A DNA stretch of 64,000 nt from Anaerorhabdus sp964386325 (GCA_964386325.1 CAYLQY010000004.1:102572-166571), one strand, 5' to 3'; shown: positions 18,757 to 27,715, counted from the stretch's first letter. Translations and numbers: made by a program. Notes: a model not told the origin generated them from the letters alone.

Positions 18757-19434
18757 TTATTTAGAACGTTTGAGCGTATTCAAATGTTCTTTTTCTTTCT
18801 TACTAAAGCGAAGTGATTCGCGAGCTTTTTGGAGGGTTTTGTTGTATGTCCAATCATCACTTAGATTATTCATTGCAGTAAGTGTTTTGTTTGGATGATG
18901 GACAAGTGATTCGGCTAGACACCAAGCAATTGCCATTTTTACATAATAGTGGTCATGATTTAGGGTAATTAGTAATATTAAAATTTCATCGATGTGGTCA
19001 GATTGTAGAAAATAAAACAAAAAGGAAACAATGCCAAAACGTACTGTGTAAGGATTTTTTGACTTCATACATTTTTTACAGAATGTATAATAACTTTCGG
19101 ATTGATCTTTAAGGGTTATGACAAAACTATCACAAAGTGACCAATTTGTTACCTTTGGTAAATAGGTTTGGATTAGCTTTACCTTAGCAGTGAATGATTG
19201 TGGTTGATAGGCGATAATGAATCCTTCAATCATAACTTCTTCAAAATACTCATCTTTCACTTCTTTTAAAAACAGTTGAGGATCTTCTTTGATGATCCTT
19301 TTTGCGATTTTTCTAAGTTCTGGTAGTCGAACACCAATCATTGCATAGCTATTATCTGGCAATAATCTTAATGAAAAATCACGAAATTCCTTGTTTTGCA
19401 GTTTCTTTAATTGATCGATTATTTGATTGCGCAT
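18757..19434 (-). CDS. AlkD-like DNA alkylation repair protein (HEAT-like)
   Basis: 225 residues of the helical-repeat DNA glycosylase family that removes 3-methyl- and 7-alkyl-purines. Features include VRLPELRKIAKRIIKEDP near residue 35, MIEGFIIAYQ, VTNWSLCDSFVITLK (the conserved W-x-x-x-D catalytic-site region) and YYVKMAIAWCLAESLVHHP. It reads toward the DUF1801 gene without a gap and starts 43 bases from ogt, which is divergent. Two alkylation-damage genes sharing one short intergenic region suggests common regulation. Confidence 0.9.
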   Translation of the reverse strand: MRNQIIDQLKKLQNKEFRDFSLRLLPDNSYAMIGVRLPELRKIAKRIIKEDPQLFLKEVKDEYFEEVMIEGFIIAYQPQSFTAKVKLIQTYLPKVTNWSLCDSFVITLKDQSESYYTFCKKCMKSKNPYTVRFGIVSFLFYFLQSDHIDEILILLITLNHDHYYVKMAIAWCLAESLVHHPNKTLTAMNNLSDDWTYNKTLQKARESLRFSKKEKEHLNTLKRSK

Positions 19435-19453
19435 GTGTTTTTAATCCCCTTTA

Positions 19454-19462
19454 TGATATAAT
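19454..19462 (+). promoter_or_regulatory. Extended -10 promoter element for ogt
   Basis: TGATATAAT lies 15 bases before the ogt start. The -35 region would fall over the start of the AlkD-like gene (TGTGTT at 19434-19439, weak). The leader would be very short. Confidence 0.5.
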
Positions 19463-19477
19463 TATACGGGAGATTTT

Positions 19478-19936
19478 ATGATGAAACAACGTACGATAAA
19501 AACAGATATTGGATGTCTCAATCTAATTGAAGAAAATGAAAAACTTGTTGGCTTAGAGTTTGTGGATGGTGAGTCTTCTCATTGTGATGATTCAGCTCTT
19601 TTAAAACGCGCAGAAAAGCAGTTACAAGAATATATGCAAGGTAAGCGTACAAACTTTGAAATCCCAATTTACTTTAAAGGTTCTTCTTTTCAAGAACAAG
19701 TATGGAATGCATTATTACGTATCCCATATGGAGAAGTAAGAAGTTATCAAGAAGTTGCACAAATGATTGGTAATCCCAAATCATGTCGTGCTGTTGGGAA
19801 TGCCTGTAATAAAAATCCAATTGCGATTGTTGTACCTTGTCATCGTGTTGTGGCGTCACATCGTAAAATCGGTGGCTTTGGCGGCGGATTGGATTGTAAA
19901 CAAAGACTATTTGAAATTGAAAATATTGAATTATGA
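19478..19936 (+). CDS. ogt: O6-methylguanine-DNA methyltransferase
   Basis: Suicide repair protein that moves alkyl groups from O6-guanine to its own cysteine. 152 residues: a degenerate N-terminal ribonuclease-like part, then FQEQVWNALLRIPYGEVRSY, the Arg-finger helix, VGNACNKNPIAIVVPCHRVV with the acceptor Cys in PCHRV, and GGFGGGLDCKQRLFEIE. All key residues are present. It is divergent from the AlkD-like gene. The next gene starts 9 bases downstream with its ribosome binding site over the ogt stop, so read-through is likely. Confidence 0.95.
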   Translation: MMKQRTIKTDIGCLNLIEENEKLVGLEFVDGESSHCDDSALLKRAEKQLQEYMQGKRTNFEIPIYFKGSSFQEQVWNALLRIPYGEVRSYQEVAQMIGNPKSCRAVGNACNKNPIAIVVPCHRVVASHRKIGGFGGGLDCKQRLFEIENIEL

Positions 19937-19945
19937 GGTGTATAA

Positions 19946-22831
19946 ATGATTAAAAAAATATGGATATGTTTAATTGCAATACTCTTATTTGTATCACCGC
20001 TACAAGTGAATGCCCAAACAGTAAATGATTTGGCTTATTCAGATGATTATTCAGTTGTAGCGATTGAAGGCGATACAAATACCGTTCTTTTTAATGCAAA
20101 AACATATAAAAGTGCTGAAGGAATTTATAACCGTGAAGTAAATAATTATAATAATCTAGCAATTGTTTACCAAGGTAAAGTAATGAAGGTTGAATATGGA
20201 ATTGTTCAAATTAACAGTACTTCTAGTTGCGATTATAATGTTGAATTTAAGAATTCTATTGATAATGGATCAAATTATGTAAATGGATGTTACGGCATTG
20301 ATGCAGCATATTTAAATACTAATGATGCTGGAACAAAAGTTGAAATGATGATTTCTGGAGTTGCTGGATGGGTGAATATGAGTGATGTAACAATCATCCC
20401 ATGGGAAATGCTACCAGCTAGAATTTCAACATATGTGGTAAAAGAAGGATCAATTTATCATCAGATTAAACAATCATTTAATAATGATTTATATGCAGCT
20501 CTTATTAATGTTGGAAGTGCACCGTCTTATCTTGAACCAGATATTGAATATTACAGTTATGATGGACATTATTTCTATAAACCAGAAAATAGTTGGGCAA
20601 TGTTGGATGATTATCGTGCATCAAATCGTAGTCGTAGTGTGAATCCAAGTGATCCATATTACAACTATTACCAATATGTGAGTCATCGTACATTAACCAA
20701 TGTAACAGTAGAAGAGATTACAGATTATATTCGTAATACATTACAAATACAAAATCAAATTACAAGTTATCTAGATATGGATAAAGATTCATCTAATGAT
20801 ACGTTAAATCGTTCACAATTCTATGATGAAGAATCAGCATTTTACCAATATCAATATCAATATGGGGCAAATGCTTTAATGATGTTAGGATTATCAATGA
20901 ATGAAACAGCTATTGGTCGTAGTTCATTATCCTTTACCAGAAATAACTTATTTGGACATGCAGCCTATGATTCAGATGTAGAGAAAAATGCTTCTCGTTA
21001 TTTTAATGTAATGTCATCTATTTATAGTCATGCAAAGTATTATATTTCAGGAAGTTATGCCAATCCATTTAGATTTCAATTCCATGGTAGTTATTTTGGA
21101 AATAAGGCAAATGGAATGAATGTTTCCTATGCATCTGATCCTTATTGGGGAGAAAAGGCAGCACAGTTTTATATGCAAATTGATGCGGCATTTGGTTATA
21201 AAGATAATAATTCAATGGCCATTGGTATTAAGACAAGTATTGATGATGTGAAGGTTTATCAATATGATAGTACTGCTTCAGCAATTCTTTACTCAACAGG
21301 AAAACAACCAGATTTTGCATTTGTAATTTTAGATGCATTTTCAAATGGTGAAGGAGATTGGTATAAGATTCAATCTGAGGCAACATTGAATGAAGAATCA
21401 AAGGTTGATATGGTCTACTACTATAGCTATCTTGATAATGTCGGATATATTAAACAAAGTGATGTTCAGCTTGTCATGAATCCTGATAAAATGGCAGCTA
21501 AGGAAATGGTAAAAGTAGCATTTGATGCGAATGGTGGTAGTTTCCAAGATGAATCAGTTTTAATTAATTATTTAATTGAAGTGGGGCGAACACCAGTAAT
21601 TGAAAACCCTAAAAAAGATAAAGCAATATTTGTAGGATGGGATAAAGAAATTACTACCGCAAATGAAGAAGTGACCTATGTTGCTCAATATGAAGCAGTT
21701 GATTCAATTGCAATGTCAGAGTATCCAGTTCAACTCATTGAATGGAATGACCGTATCAATATTGATGGAGGAACAATTGTTGTAAACTATGCAAATGGTA
21801 AACAAGAAACCGTTCCGTTAACGACTTCTATGATTTCAGGATATGATTTAAAAACAGAAGGCGATCAAGAAGTACTTGTATCGTATGCTGGAAATACAAC
21901 GTCTTATAAAATTACGGTAGATAAAGAATTAGATACAATTAGGCAAGAACTTAAAACAGAAATATCTGCAATCTTAGAAGAAATGTCTGATGTAGAAACA
22001 CTTACCGAAGAACAAGCTACTCGTATTTTAGATTTAAAAGTTAAAATGGATAATTACATGGTTCCATATTTAACGCAGCCACAATTACGAGCACTTGATA
22101 AATTAATATATATGGCAATTGATCATCGTATTAATTATGTAATTTATGAAAATGATTTAGATGCATCAGTTTCAGGGTTGTCACTATCTATTGATTTAGG
22201 TGATTCATTAGAAAACAAATTCTTGCCAGATACGATTAAGTTAGTTGTGAAGAATAGTATTAATTCTGAACATGAAGCGGCGATGAAGTTACTAGCAGAA
22301 GGTAATAGTTTAACTTATGTAGATTCATTTAAGATTCAAACGCAAAAGAATTTGAATGATTTTGAATTAAATACGCCAGTATTGATTTCTATAAAGAAAC
22401 CAGAAGGAACACCTAATAATCAACTCTTCACGGTATTATTGTATGAAGATGGTGAAATTATTAAGTGTTATACCAAACAAACCAATAACTATATTCAATT
22501 CATGACACCAGCAATTGGTGAGTTCATGATATTGTCTAGAAATACAACGAATGATTACACAATTGATGATGTGGTTGAAACTGTTCGAGTGGATAATAGT
22601 GATCCAGATATTCCTGCATTAATTGCAGCTGGATTATTTGTCGCAACCATTGTCTTACTTATTGTTATTGCAATCGATGCACTATTACGAAAGAGGAAGA
22701 GGAAGAAACTACGTGATCAACAAGAAAATACCATTGAAGATGATTCACTACAATCAAGTTCAAGTGAACCAAGACCTCATAACGAGCATCGCACAGAGGG
22801 GGATAATCCTTCCAATCAAAGTAATGATTAA
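19946..22831 (+). CDS. Membrane-anchored glucosaminidase with InlB-type and Ig-like repeats
   Basis: 961 residues. A signal peptide (1-24) is followed by a large exported part of unknown fold (25-295). An endo-beta-N-acetylglucosaminidase-type domain (about 300-415) has ALMMLGLSMNETAIGRSSLS with the catalytic Glu region, NNLFGHAAYDSD and DPYWGEKAAQFYMQID, typical of cell wall hydrolases of the LytD/Atl type. Then come an InlB B-repeat (about 520-585, VAFDANGGSFQDES to FVGWDKEIT), a bacterial Ig-like unit (about 590-655), a helical segment, and one membrane helix at about 890-912 followed by RKRKRKK. The cytosolic tail of about 40 polar residues overlaps the ParB-like ORF. Role inferred: peptidoglycan cleavage at the cell surface. 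Confidence 0.88.
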   Translation: MIKKIWICLIAILLFVSPLQVNAQTVNDLAYSDDYSVVAIEGDTNTVLFNAKTYKSAEGIYNREVNNYNNLAIVYQGKVMKVEYGIVQINSTSSCDYNVEFKNSIDNGSNYVNGCYGIDAAYLNTNDAGTKVEMMISGVAGWVNMSDVTIIPWEMLPARISTYVVKEGSIYHQIKQSFNNDLYAALINVGSAPSYLEPDIEYYSYDGHYFYKPENSWAMLDDYRASNRSRSVNPSDPYYNYYQYVSHRTLTNVTVEEITDYIRNTLQIQNQITSYLDMDKDSSNDTLNRSQFYDEESAFYQYQYQYGANALMMLGLSMNETAIGRSSLSFTRNNLFGHAAYDSDVEKNASRYFNVMSSIYSHAKYYISGSYANPFRFQFHGSYFGNKANGMNVSYASDPYWGEKAAQFYMQIDAAFGYKDNNSMAIGIKTSIDDVKVYQYDSTASAILYSTGKQPDFAFVILDAFSNGEGDWYKIQSEATLNEESKVDMVYYYSYLDNVGYIKQSDVQLVMNPDKMAAKEMVKVAFDANGGSFQDESVLINYLIEVGRTPVIENPKKDKAIFVGWDKEITTANEEVTYVAQYEAVDSIAMSEYPVQLIEWNDRINIDGGTIVVNYANGKQETVPLTTSMISGYDLKTEGDQEVLVSYAGNTTSYKITVDKELDTIRQELKTEISAILEEMSDVETLTEEQATRILDLKVKMDNYMVPYLTQPQLRALDKLIYMAIDHRINYVIYENDLDASVSGLSLSIDLGDSLENKFLPDTIKLVVKNSINSEHEAAMKLLAEGNSLTYVDSFKIQTQKNLNDFELNTPVLISIKKPEGTPNNQLFTVLLYEDGEIIKCYTKQTNNYIQFMTPAIGEFMILSRNTTNDYTIDDVVETVRVDNSDPDIPALIAAGLFVATIVLLIVIAIDALLRKRKRKKLRDQQENTIEDDSLQSSSSEPRPHNEHRTEGDNPSNQSND

Positions 22832-22988
22832 TGATGAAGGTATTCATTGTGTTGATGGACACAAGCGATGCAGTGCCTGTCGCATACTTGAAGAAACAGA
22901 GAATCGAGAAATTGAAGTAAATTGTATGATTACCAATGATTTTTCAAAATCAGGCTCAACATATTGGGGAGCACGTAATCATCATTAA
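22713..22988 (+). CDS. Small ParB/sulfiredoxin-like protein overlapping the previous gene
   Basis: 91 residues if started at GTG 22713, which sits behind GAGGAAG. It reads KKIPLKMIHYNQVQVN, then LITSIAQRGIILPIKV and CVDGHKRCSACRILEE. This is the order of a ParB-N/Srx-like domain: a xIPLxxI strand, a helix, GxxxPI, then (D)GHKR in place of GHRR. It shares 119 bases with the glucosaminidase gene in another frame, and 157 bases are its own. No partner ParA is nearby, so chromosome partitioning is not implied. It may bind nucleotide or DNA. GTG 22713 is chosen because the frame further up codes nothing family-like. Confidence 0.65.
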   Translation: MINKKIPLKMIHYNQVQVNQDLITSIAQRGIILPIKVMINDEGIHCVDGHKRCSACRILEETENREIEVNCMITNDFSKSGSTYWGARNHH

Positions 22989-22997
22989 GGAGAAAAT

Positions 22998-23720
22998 ATG
23001 GAACGACTACAAAAAATTATTGCAGCGAGTGGATTAACTTCACGCCGAAAAGCGGAAGAATTAATTGTACAAGGAAGAGTAAAAGTTGATGGAGAAATCA
23101 TCACACAACTAGGATATCAAGCAAGAAAAGGTGCGCGCATCGAAGTGGATGGCAAACCAATTATTAAAGAGAATAAAGTATATTATGTAATGAATAAACC
23201 AAAGAATACATTATGTACATTAAAAGATGAACATGGACGTGATACTGTTTTAGACTACATAAGTTCTGAAGAAAGAGTATTTCCAGTAGGACGACTAGAT
23301 TTTGATACGACGGGTGTACTTATTTTAACCAATGATGGTGAGTTTGCGAATGATATTATTCATCCAAGTAATCATCTAGATAAAATGTATGAAGTATCAA
23401 TCAAAGGAATTCTAACGGGTGAACAACTTAAAAATTTAGAGAAGGGTGTTCAACTTGAAGATGGAATTACACTACCAGCTAGGGTGAATGTCATTAACAA
23501 AAACAATGAAAAAGGTTCCATGCTTCTTGAATTAACAATTCAAGAAGGTAGAAACCGTCAAGTTAAACGTATGATTGAATATTTCGGATGTGAAGTTAAA
23601 CGGCTACATCGTAAACGTTTAGGTTATCTTGAAGTTAAAGATTTAAAACCAGGTCAAGTAAGACTTCTGAAACCTTTTGAAGTTAAGCAATTAAGACAAC
23701 TTGCAAAAGAAGGTAGATAA
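22998..23720 (+). CDS. RNA pseudouridine synthase, RluB/RsuA family
   Basis: 240 residues. An N-terminal S4 RNA-binding domain (ERLQKIIAASGLTSRRKAEE, VDGEIITQLG) is followed by the catalytic domain with VGRLDFDTTGVLILTNDGE, which includes the catalytic Asp in GRLDFDT, and the closing ELTIQEGRNRQVKRMIEYFG. It is a 23S or 16S rRNA modifier; RluB (23S U2605 type) is likelier by length and by the ScpAB-associated Firmicute form, but position specificity is inferred. AAGGAG precedes the ATG. Confidence 0.93.
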   Translation: MERLQKIIAASGLTSRRKAEELIVQGRVKVDGEIITQLGYQARKGARIEVDGKPIIKENKVYYVMNKPKNTLCTLKDEHGRDTVLDYISSEERVFPVGRLDFDTTGVLILTNDGEFANDIIHPSNHLDKMYEVSIKGILTGEQLKNLEKGVQLEDGITLPARVNVINKNNEKGSMLLELTIQEGRNRQVKRMIEYFGCEVKRLHRKRLGYLEVKDLKPGQVRLLKPFEVKQLRQLAKEGR

Positions 23721-25367
23721 TTACGGTAAGAGTGAATCAATTAATGATTCATCGGGATCAATATAAATTGTTTTGTATGTAGATAGAGACACCATACCAG
23801 GTTTAGCACCTGGTATTTTTTTTAGGGTTTTAATTTGCGTGTAATTGACAGGTACACTACTTGAGTCGCGACCTTTTGAATAATATGCAGCAAGTTGGGC
23901 TGCGCAACGCAAAGTTTCTTCATCTAATTCTTGACTATGGACAACGACATGGGCACCATGAAAATCTTTTGTATGAAACCACATGTCAGTTTTATTAGCT
24001 AGTTTAAAAGTAAGGGCTTCATTTTGAAGATTGTTTTTACCGAAACTAATTTGAATACCATTAGGAAGTGTAATTTTAGAAACCTTTGGAAGTGTTTCCT
24101 TCTTCTTGGCTTTTCTAATTTTTGATACTTTCTTTTTTAGATAACCAAGTTCGATAAGCTCTTGTTGGATTTCTTTAGCATCATCAAAACTACTTAAATC
24201 GAGTTGTTGTTGAATGCCATCAAAGTAATTGATTTCATTTTGACATATCTCAATTTGCTCAAGAATATAAACTTGACCTTTTTTAGCTTTGTTGTATTTT
24301 TGAAAACATTTCTTGGCATTCCTGTTGATATCAAGTTTTGGGTCAAGGGGAATAGTAACTAGATTTCCATCTTCAAAAGAGGGAAGTTGTAAACTAGTTT
24401 CGCCTTTGGTAGTAATATGTTGATTGGCATAAAGGAGATCACCATACTCACGCCATTTATCACAATCAAGTGATTCTTCATAAGAGGCTTGCAATTTGGG
24501 TAGCTTTTGTTTTTGATGTTTTAGTTCGTGATTTACGAAACGATAAATATCACCAGCCAAATCTTTAATGCGATCTTGTTCTTCTTTATGGAAGTAAACA
24601 ATGTCTAGCCCTTCGAGAAGTGGATACGATTTAGAAGGACTTTGAATATGGGTTAATGGTATACAATGAAAAACAGCTTCATTATTTAAATTAGAAATAT
24701 AAAGGGTATTTGAATTTTCTATTTCTTTCATGATAGAAGCAAAAGATTCATCGTTGTGTAAACGATATTCTATTTCTTTACTTAAGAAGGGTGAAAAACC
24801 ATGAAACTGTTTTGTAAGTGTCAATTCAGGATTGTAAGTTGTTGCGTGGAAGGGATCTATTTTATCAGGTTGTATTTCAGTTTCTTTAAACATTGCGCCG
24901 GGTTGAATTGTACGGCGGTTATTTTCGAATGGTGGGATACGTTTTAGTGCATCCATGATTTTACCATTAGAGTCAACAAAGATGAGATTAGCGTATTTAC
25001 CCATCAATTCAATATAGAGGTATCGAATTACCTTGTCACCAATTTCGTTGCGCATATGGCACTCTAAACGAACGTAGCGGTCTAATCCACCTTGTTCAAT
25101 GGATTGAATTGTAGCGGATTCTAAATGTTTCCTTAGAAGCATCACAAAAGAAGAAGGTTCCTCAGGTGTTGGATAACTTCTTTCTGTTAAGTTAAGTCTG
25201 TTGTAAATCGTATGACAAGAAATAATAAGATTCTTTCTTGTGGTTTGAGTCTTTAATTGAAAAAGAATTTCTGAATTAGACACTTGATAAATTTTATTAA
25301 TACGTGCAGGGAATTCAGGTTTTATCTTTTGAACAATTTTATGGAGCAAAATACCATCTAATGCCAT
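23721..25367 (-). CDS. rqcH: Ribosome quality control protein RqcH (NFACT/FbpA-like)
   Basis: Binds stalled 50S-peptidyl-tRNA and adds alanine tails. 548 residues. The NFACT-N domain starts MALDGILLHKIVQKIKPEF and contains LIISCHTIYNRLNLT. A middle helical hairpin/coiled coil follows, then the NFACT-R domain with ISFGKNNLQNEALTFKLANK, DMWFHTKDFHGAHVVVHS and a closing SKGRDSSSVPVNYTQIK. Older annotations call it fibronectin-binding protein; no signal peptide is present, which agrees with the cytosolic RqcH role. The start follows TGAGGA. It is convergent with the pseudouridine synthase gene, the stops being adjacent. Confidence 0.93.
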   Translation of the reverse strand: MALDGILLHKIVQKIKPEFPARINKIYQVSNSEILFQLKTQTTRKNLIISCHTIYNRLNLTERSYPTPEEPSSFVMLLRKHLESATIQSIEQGGLDRYVRLECHMRNEIGDKVIRYLYIELMGKYANLIFVDSNGKIMDALKRIPPFENNRRTIQPGAMFKETEIQPDKIDPFHATTYNPELTLTKQFHGFSPFLSKEIEYRLHNDESFASIMKEIENSNTLYISNLNNEAVFHCIPLTHIQSPSKSYPLLEGLDIVYFHKEEQDRIKDLAGDIYRFVNHELKHQKQKLPKLQASYEESLDCDKWREYGDLLYANQHITTKGETSLQLPSFEDGNLVTIPLDPKLDINRNAKKCFQKYNKAKKGQVYILEQIEICQNEINYFDGIQQQLDLSSFDDAKEIQQELIELGYLKKKVSKIRKAKKKETLPKVSKITLPNGIQISFGKNNLQNEALTFKLANKTDMWFHTKDFHGAHVVVHSQELDEETLRCAAQLAAYYSKGRDSSSVPVNYTQIKTLKKIPGAKPGMVSLSTYKTIYIDPDESLIDSLLP

Positions 25368-25398
25368 GGGTAAAGTTCCTCATTTCGTTGTATTCAAA

Positions 25399-25427
25399 TT
25401 GACAGTTAATCTGTTAGTTTGTACAAT
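25399..25427 (+). promoter_or_regulatory. Promoter for gmk operon
   Basis: TTGACA (25399-25404), 17-base spacer, TACAAT (25422-25427). Close to the sigma-A consensus. The leader to GTG 25458 is about 25 bases. Confidence 0.75.
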
Positions 25428-25457
25428 CATTATATACAAACAAGGAGGATAGTGAAA

Positions 25458-26021
25458 GTGAAAAGAGGTTTATTGATTGTTTTAAGTGGTCCAAGTGGTG
25501 TAGGTAAGGGAACTGTCTTAAAGGAGTTCATTGACGATCCTTCTTTGAAACTGGCATATTCAGTTTCAATGACAACAAGAGAAAAAAGACCAGGCGAAGT
25601 TGATGGTGTAAATTATAATTTCGTTTCTAGAGAAGAATTTGAAACTGCAATTAAGAATGGTGAATTACTAGAATATGCAGAATTTGTAGGTAATTATTAT
25701 GGTACTCCATTAAAAAACGTAAATCGTTTACGTGATGAAGGAAAGAATGTATTACTAGAAATTGAAGTTCAAGGATGTACACAAGTTCGTGAGAAATGTC
25801 CCGATGCATTAACTATTTTCCTTGTACCACCAAGCATCGAAGAACTTGAAAAAAGAATTCGTGGACGCAATACAGAACCAGAAGAAATTGTTCAACAACG
25901 TCTTGCGAAAGCAAATCGTGAATTAGATATGGTTGGTCAATATAAATATGTGGTATGTAATGAAGATCCAATTCTTGCGGCTGAAATTATTTCAGTTATT
26001 GTAAAGAGGCATATGGACTAA
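25458..26021 (+). CDS. gmk: Guanylate kinase
   Basis: Converts GMP to GDP. 187 residues from GTG 25458, which is 9 bases after AAGGAGG; a second GTG at 25452 is too close. The Walker A LSGPSGVGKGTVLKEF lies at residues 8-23. SVSMTTREKRPGEVDGVNY is the GMP-binding segment, and LLEIEVQGCTQVREK and FLVPPSIEELEKRIRGR follow. Complete and conventional. The SIS gene starts 1 base after its stop. Confidence 0.97.
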   Translation: MKRGLLIVLSGPSGVGKGTVLKEFIDDPSLKLAYSVSMTTREKRPGEVDGVNYNFVSREEFETAIKNGELLEYAEFVGNYYGTPLKNVNRLRDEGKNVLLEIEVQGCTQVREKCPDALTIFLVPPSIEELEKRIRGRNTEPEEIVQQRLAKANRELDMVGQYKYVVCNEDPILAAEIISVIVKRHMD

Positions 26022-26022
26022 G

Positions 26023-26745
26023 ATGGCGCATTTTGAATATATTAACCAAGTTCAAGACTTAATTTCAAAGATTGAAGAAAGTCAAAAAGATAATATTAAA
26101 AAAGTAGGGAAATTACTCGCGGATAATATTAGAAATGATCACATTATTCACGTGTTTGGAACAGGCCACAGTATGTTGTCAGCGCAAGAAATATTTGGGC
26201 GAGCTGGAGGGCTTGGTAATGTAAATGCAATTCTCGATCCAGAAGTAACTGAAATATTTGGTGCTCAACGGGCAAGTAAAGTTGAAAGACTTAGTGGACT
26301 TGCGGATATTATTTATGAGAATTATGATATTAAACCAGAAGACCTAATGATTATCATTAGTAACTCAGGAAGAAATAGTGTTCCAGTAGAAATGGCATTA
26401 CGTGCGAAACGTGAAGGACTTACGGTCATAGCGGTAACAAATATTGAACAATCTTCACATCAAACAAGTCGTCATCCTAGTGGTAAGAAGTTATATGAGA
26501 TTGCGGATATAAATTTAGATAACTGCATTCCAACGGGTGATGGTGTCATTACCTATGGTGATGTACTCACAGGTCCAGTATCGACAATTTCAAACTGTAT
26601 CTTACTTCATACAAGTATTTGTGAGGCATTAGCAATTCTTCATGATGAAGGATTTAAATTACCAGTACTTCAATCACAAAATGTGGATGGTGCAAATAAT
26701 GATGCAATCTATGAAAAATACAAAGGAAGAGTAAAACATTATTAA
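26023..26745 (+). CDS. SIS domain protein (UPF0309, phosphosugar-binding)
   Basis: 240 residues with a single sugar-isomerase (SIS) fold. IIHVFGTGHSMLSAQEIFGRAGGL and LMIIISNSGRNSVPVEMALRAKREG (split across two strands) are the phosphosugar sites, and VITYGDVLTGPVSTI follows. The UPF0309 family relates to GmhA and YckF but has no fixed substrate; amino-sugar phosphates are plausible. Translation appears coupled to gmk (1-base gap). A strong terminator follows. Confidence 0.9.
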   Translation: MAHFEYINQVQDLISKIEESQKDNIKKVGKLLADNIRNDHIIHVFGTGHSMLSAQEIFGRAGGLGNVNAILDPEVTEIFGAQRASKVERLSGLADIIYENYDIKPEDLMIIISNSGRNSVPVEMALRAKREGLTVIAVTNIEQSSHQTSRHPSGKKLYEIADINLDNCIPTGDGVITYGDVLTGPVSTISNCILLHTSICEALAILHDEGFKLPVLQSQNVDGANNDAIYEKYKGRVKHY

Positions 26746-26773
26746 AAAGAATCTTGTGTAGATTCTTTTTTTA
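26744..26773 (+). terminator. Terminator after gmk-SIS operon
   Basis: AAAAAGAATC and GATTCTTTTT, loop TTGTGTA, then TTT. It overlaps the stop codon region. Confidence 0.9.
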
Positions 26774-26782
26774 GTGGGGCAT

Positions 26783-26809
26783 AAAAAAAACTCGCATTTG
26801 CGAGTTTTT
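26783..26809 (-). terminator. Terminator of rpsD
   Basis: AAAAACTCGCA and TGCGAGTTTTT around TT, reading on the minus strand into a T run. Both flanks are T/A rich, so it may work in both directions. Confidence 0.9.
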
Positions 26810-26813
26810 AGAT

Positions 26814-27416
26814 TTATCTATTGTAATATTCAACAACTAGAAGTTCATTAACTTCAGTATTTAATTCGTTACGTTCTGGTAAACGAACATAAGTACCTTG
26901 TCTTTTTTCTTTGTCGATTGTTACGAAAGCAACTGGGTTAAGTGTAGCTTCAAGTGCATCAGCAATGCTTGCCATGTTTCTGCTAGCTTCTTTAACTTCA
27001 ATTTTTGATCCAGGTTTAACGATGAAACTTGGGATATCTACTTTCTTACCATCAACTAGGATGTGACCGTGGTTAACTAATTGTCTAGCTCCACGACGAG
27101 TTCTAGCGAAGCACATACGATAAACTACGTTATCTAAACGAGATTCAAGTAAGAATAAGAAGTTGTGACCAGTAACACCAGTCATCTTAGTAGCTTTCTT
27201 GAAAGTGTTGTAGAATTGACGTTCATTTACACCGTACATGTGTCTAATTCTTTGTTTTTCTCTTAACTGAGTACCATAGTTACTTAGTTTGATTCTTTTT
27301 GTTGGTCCATGTTGACCTGGAGCATAAGCTCTCTTTTTTAATTCTTCACCAGTTTCTAAGATTGAGAATCCAAGACGACGAGACGTCTTCCAAACTGGTC
27401 CATTAATTCTTGCCAT
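26814..27416 (-). CDS. rpsD: 30S ribosomal protein S4
   Basis: Primary 16S rRNA-binding protein and nucleator of 30S assembly. 200 residues: N-terminal MARINGPVWKTSRRLGFSI, then the S4 RNA-binding domain with LESRLDNVVYRMCFARTRRG and GARQLVNHGHILVDGKKVDI, and a tail LPERNELNTEVNELLVVEYY. No zinc-binding cysteine set at the N-terminus, i.e. the C-minus form. AAGGAGG precedes the start. It is transcribed alone from a strong promoter with a long structured leader, as in Bacillus. Confidence 0.98.
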   Translation of the reverse strand: MARINGPVWKTSRRLGFSILETGEELKKRAYAPGQHGPTKRIKLSNYGTQLREKQRIRHMYGVNERQFYNTFKKATKMTGVTGHNFLFLLESRLDNVVYRMCFARTRRGARQLVNHGHILVDGKKVDIPSFIVKPGSKIEVKEASRNMASIADALEATLNPVAFVTIDKEKRQGTYVRLPERNELNTEVNELLVVEYYNR

Positions 27417-27582
27417 TAAATTTCCTCCTTGTGTTTATGGCTAAACAACAACAGGTACAAATCATCAATAGTAGTGTGTTTGTATTAGAATCTTTCGCTA
27501 ATTGCAGCTAGTTACTTGATTCACAGCAGTTGCTGATACAAACGCGGAGTACTAGACTCTGTATGCTGCCATCATTTGACGC
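27417..27582 (-). ncRNA. Structured rpsD leader (putative S4 autoregulatory RNA)
   Basis: A leader of about 165 bases between promoter and rpsD. A long-range helix is visible: minus-strand GTTTGTAT (27543-27536) pairs with ATACAAAC (27485-27478), enclosing about 50 bases that hold GCAACTGC-type and TAGCTGCAATTAGC-type local hairpins. S4 is known to repress its own mRNA through a leader fold in Firmicutes. Position, length and pairing fit; the known consensus was not aligned. Confidence 0.6.
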
Positions 27583-27588
27583 TAGATA

Positions 27589-27617
27589 ACTATATCAAAA
27601 CTTAAACTTAAAGTCAA
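27589..27617 (-). promoter_or_regulatory. Promoter of rpsD
   Basis: On the minus strand TTGACT (27617-27612), 17 bases, TATAGT (27594-27589). Near-consensus, fitting a ribosomal protein gene. Confidence 0.85.
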
Positions 27618-27715
27618 ATAAATCCTAATGAAATCAACGATTTTCGTAAGTAAGTACTTAAATTGTTAAAAGAACTGTGATAGAATGGATAAAGAAAGAT
27701 TCTGGGGGTATTTGA

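Noticed and set aside
22623..22712. ATG start 90 bases earlier for the ParB-like ORF
   Set aside because: The extra residues are hydrophobic and tyrosine-rich, mirror the membrane helix of the other frame and do not match the family.
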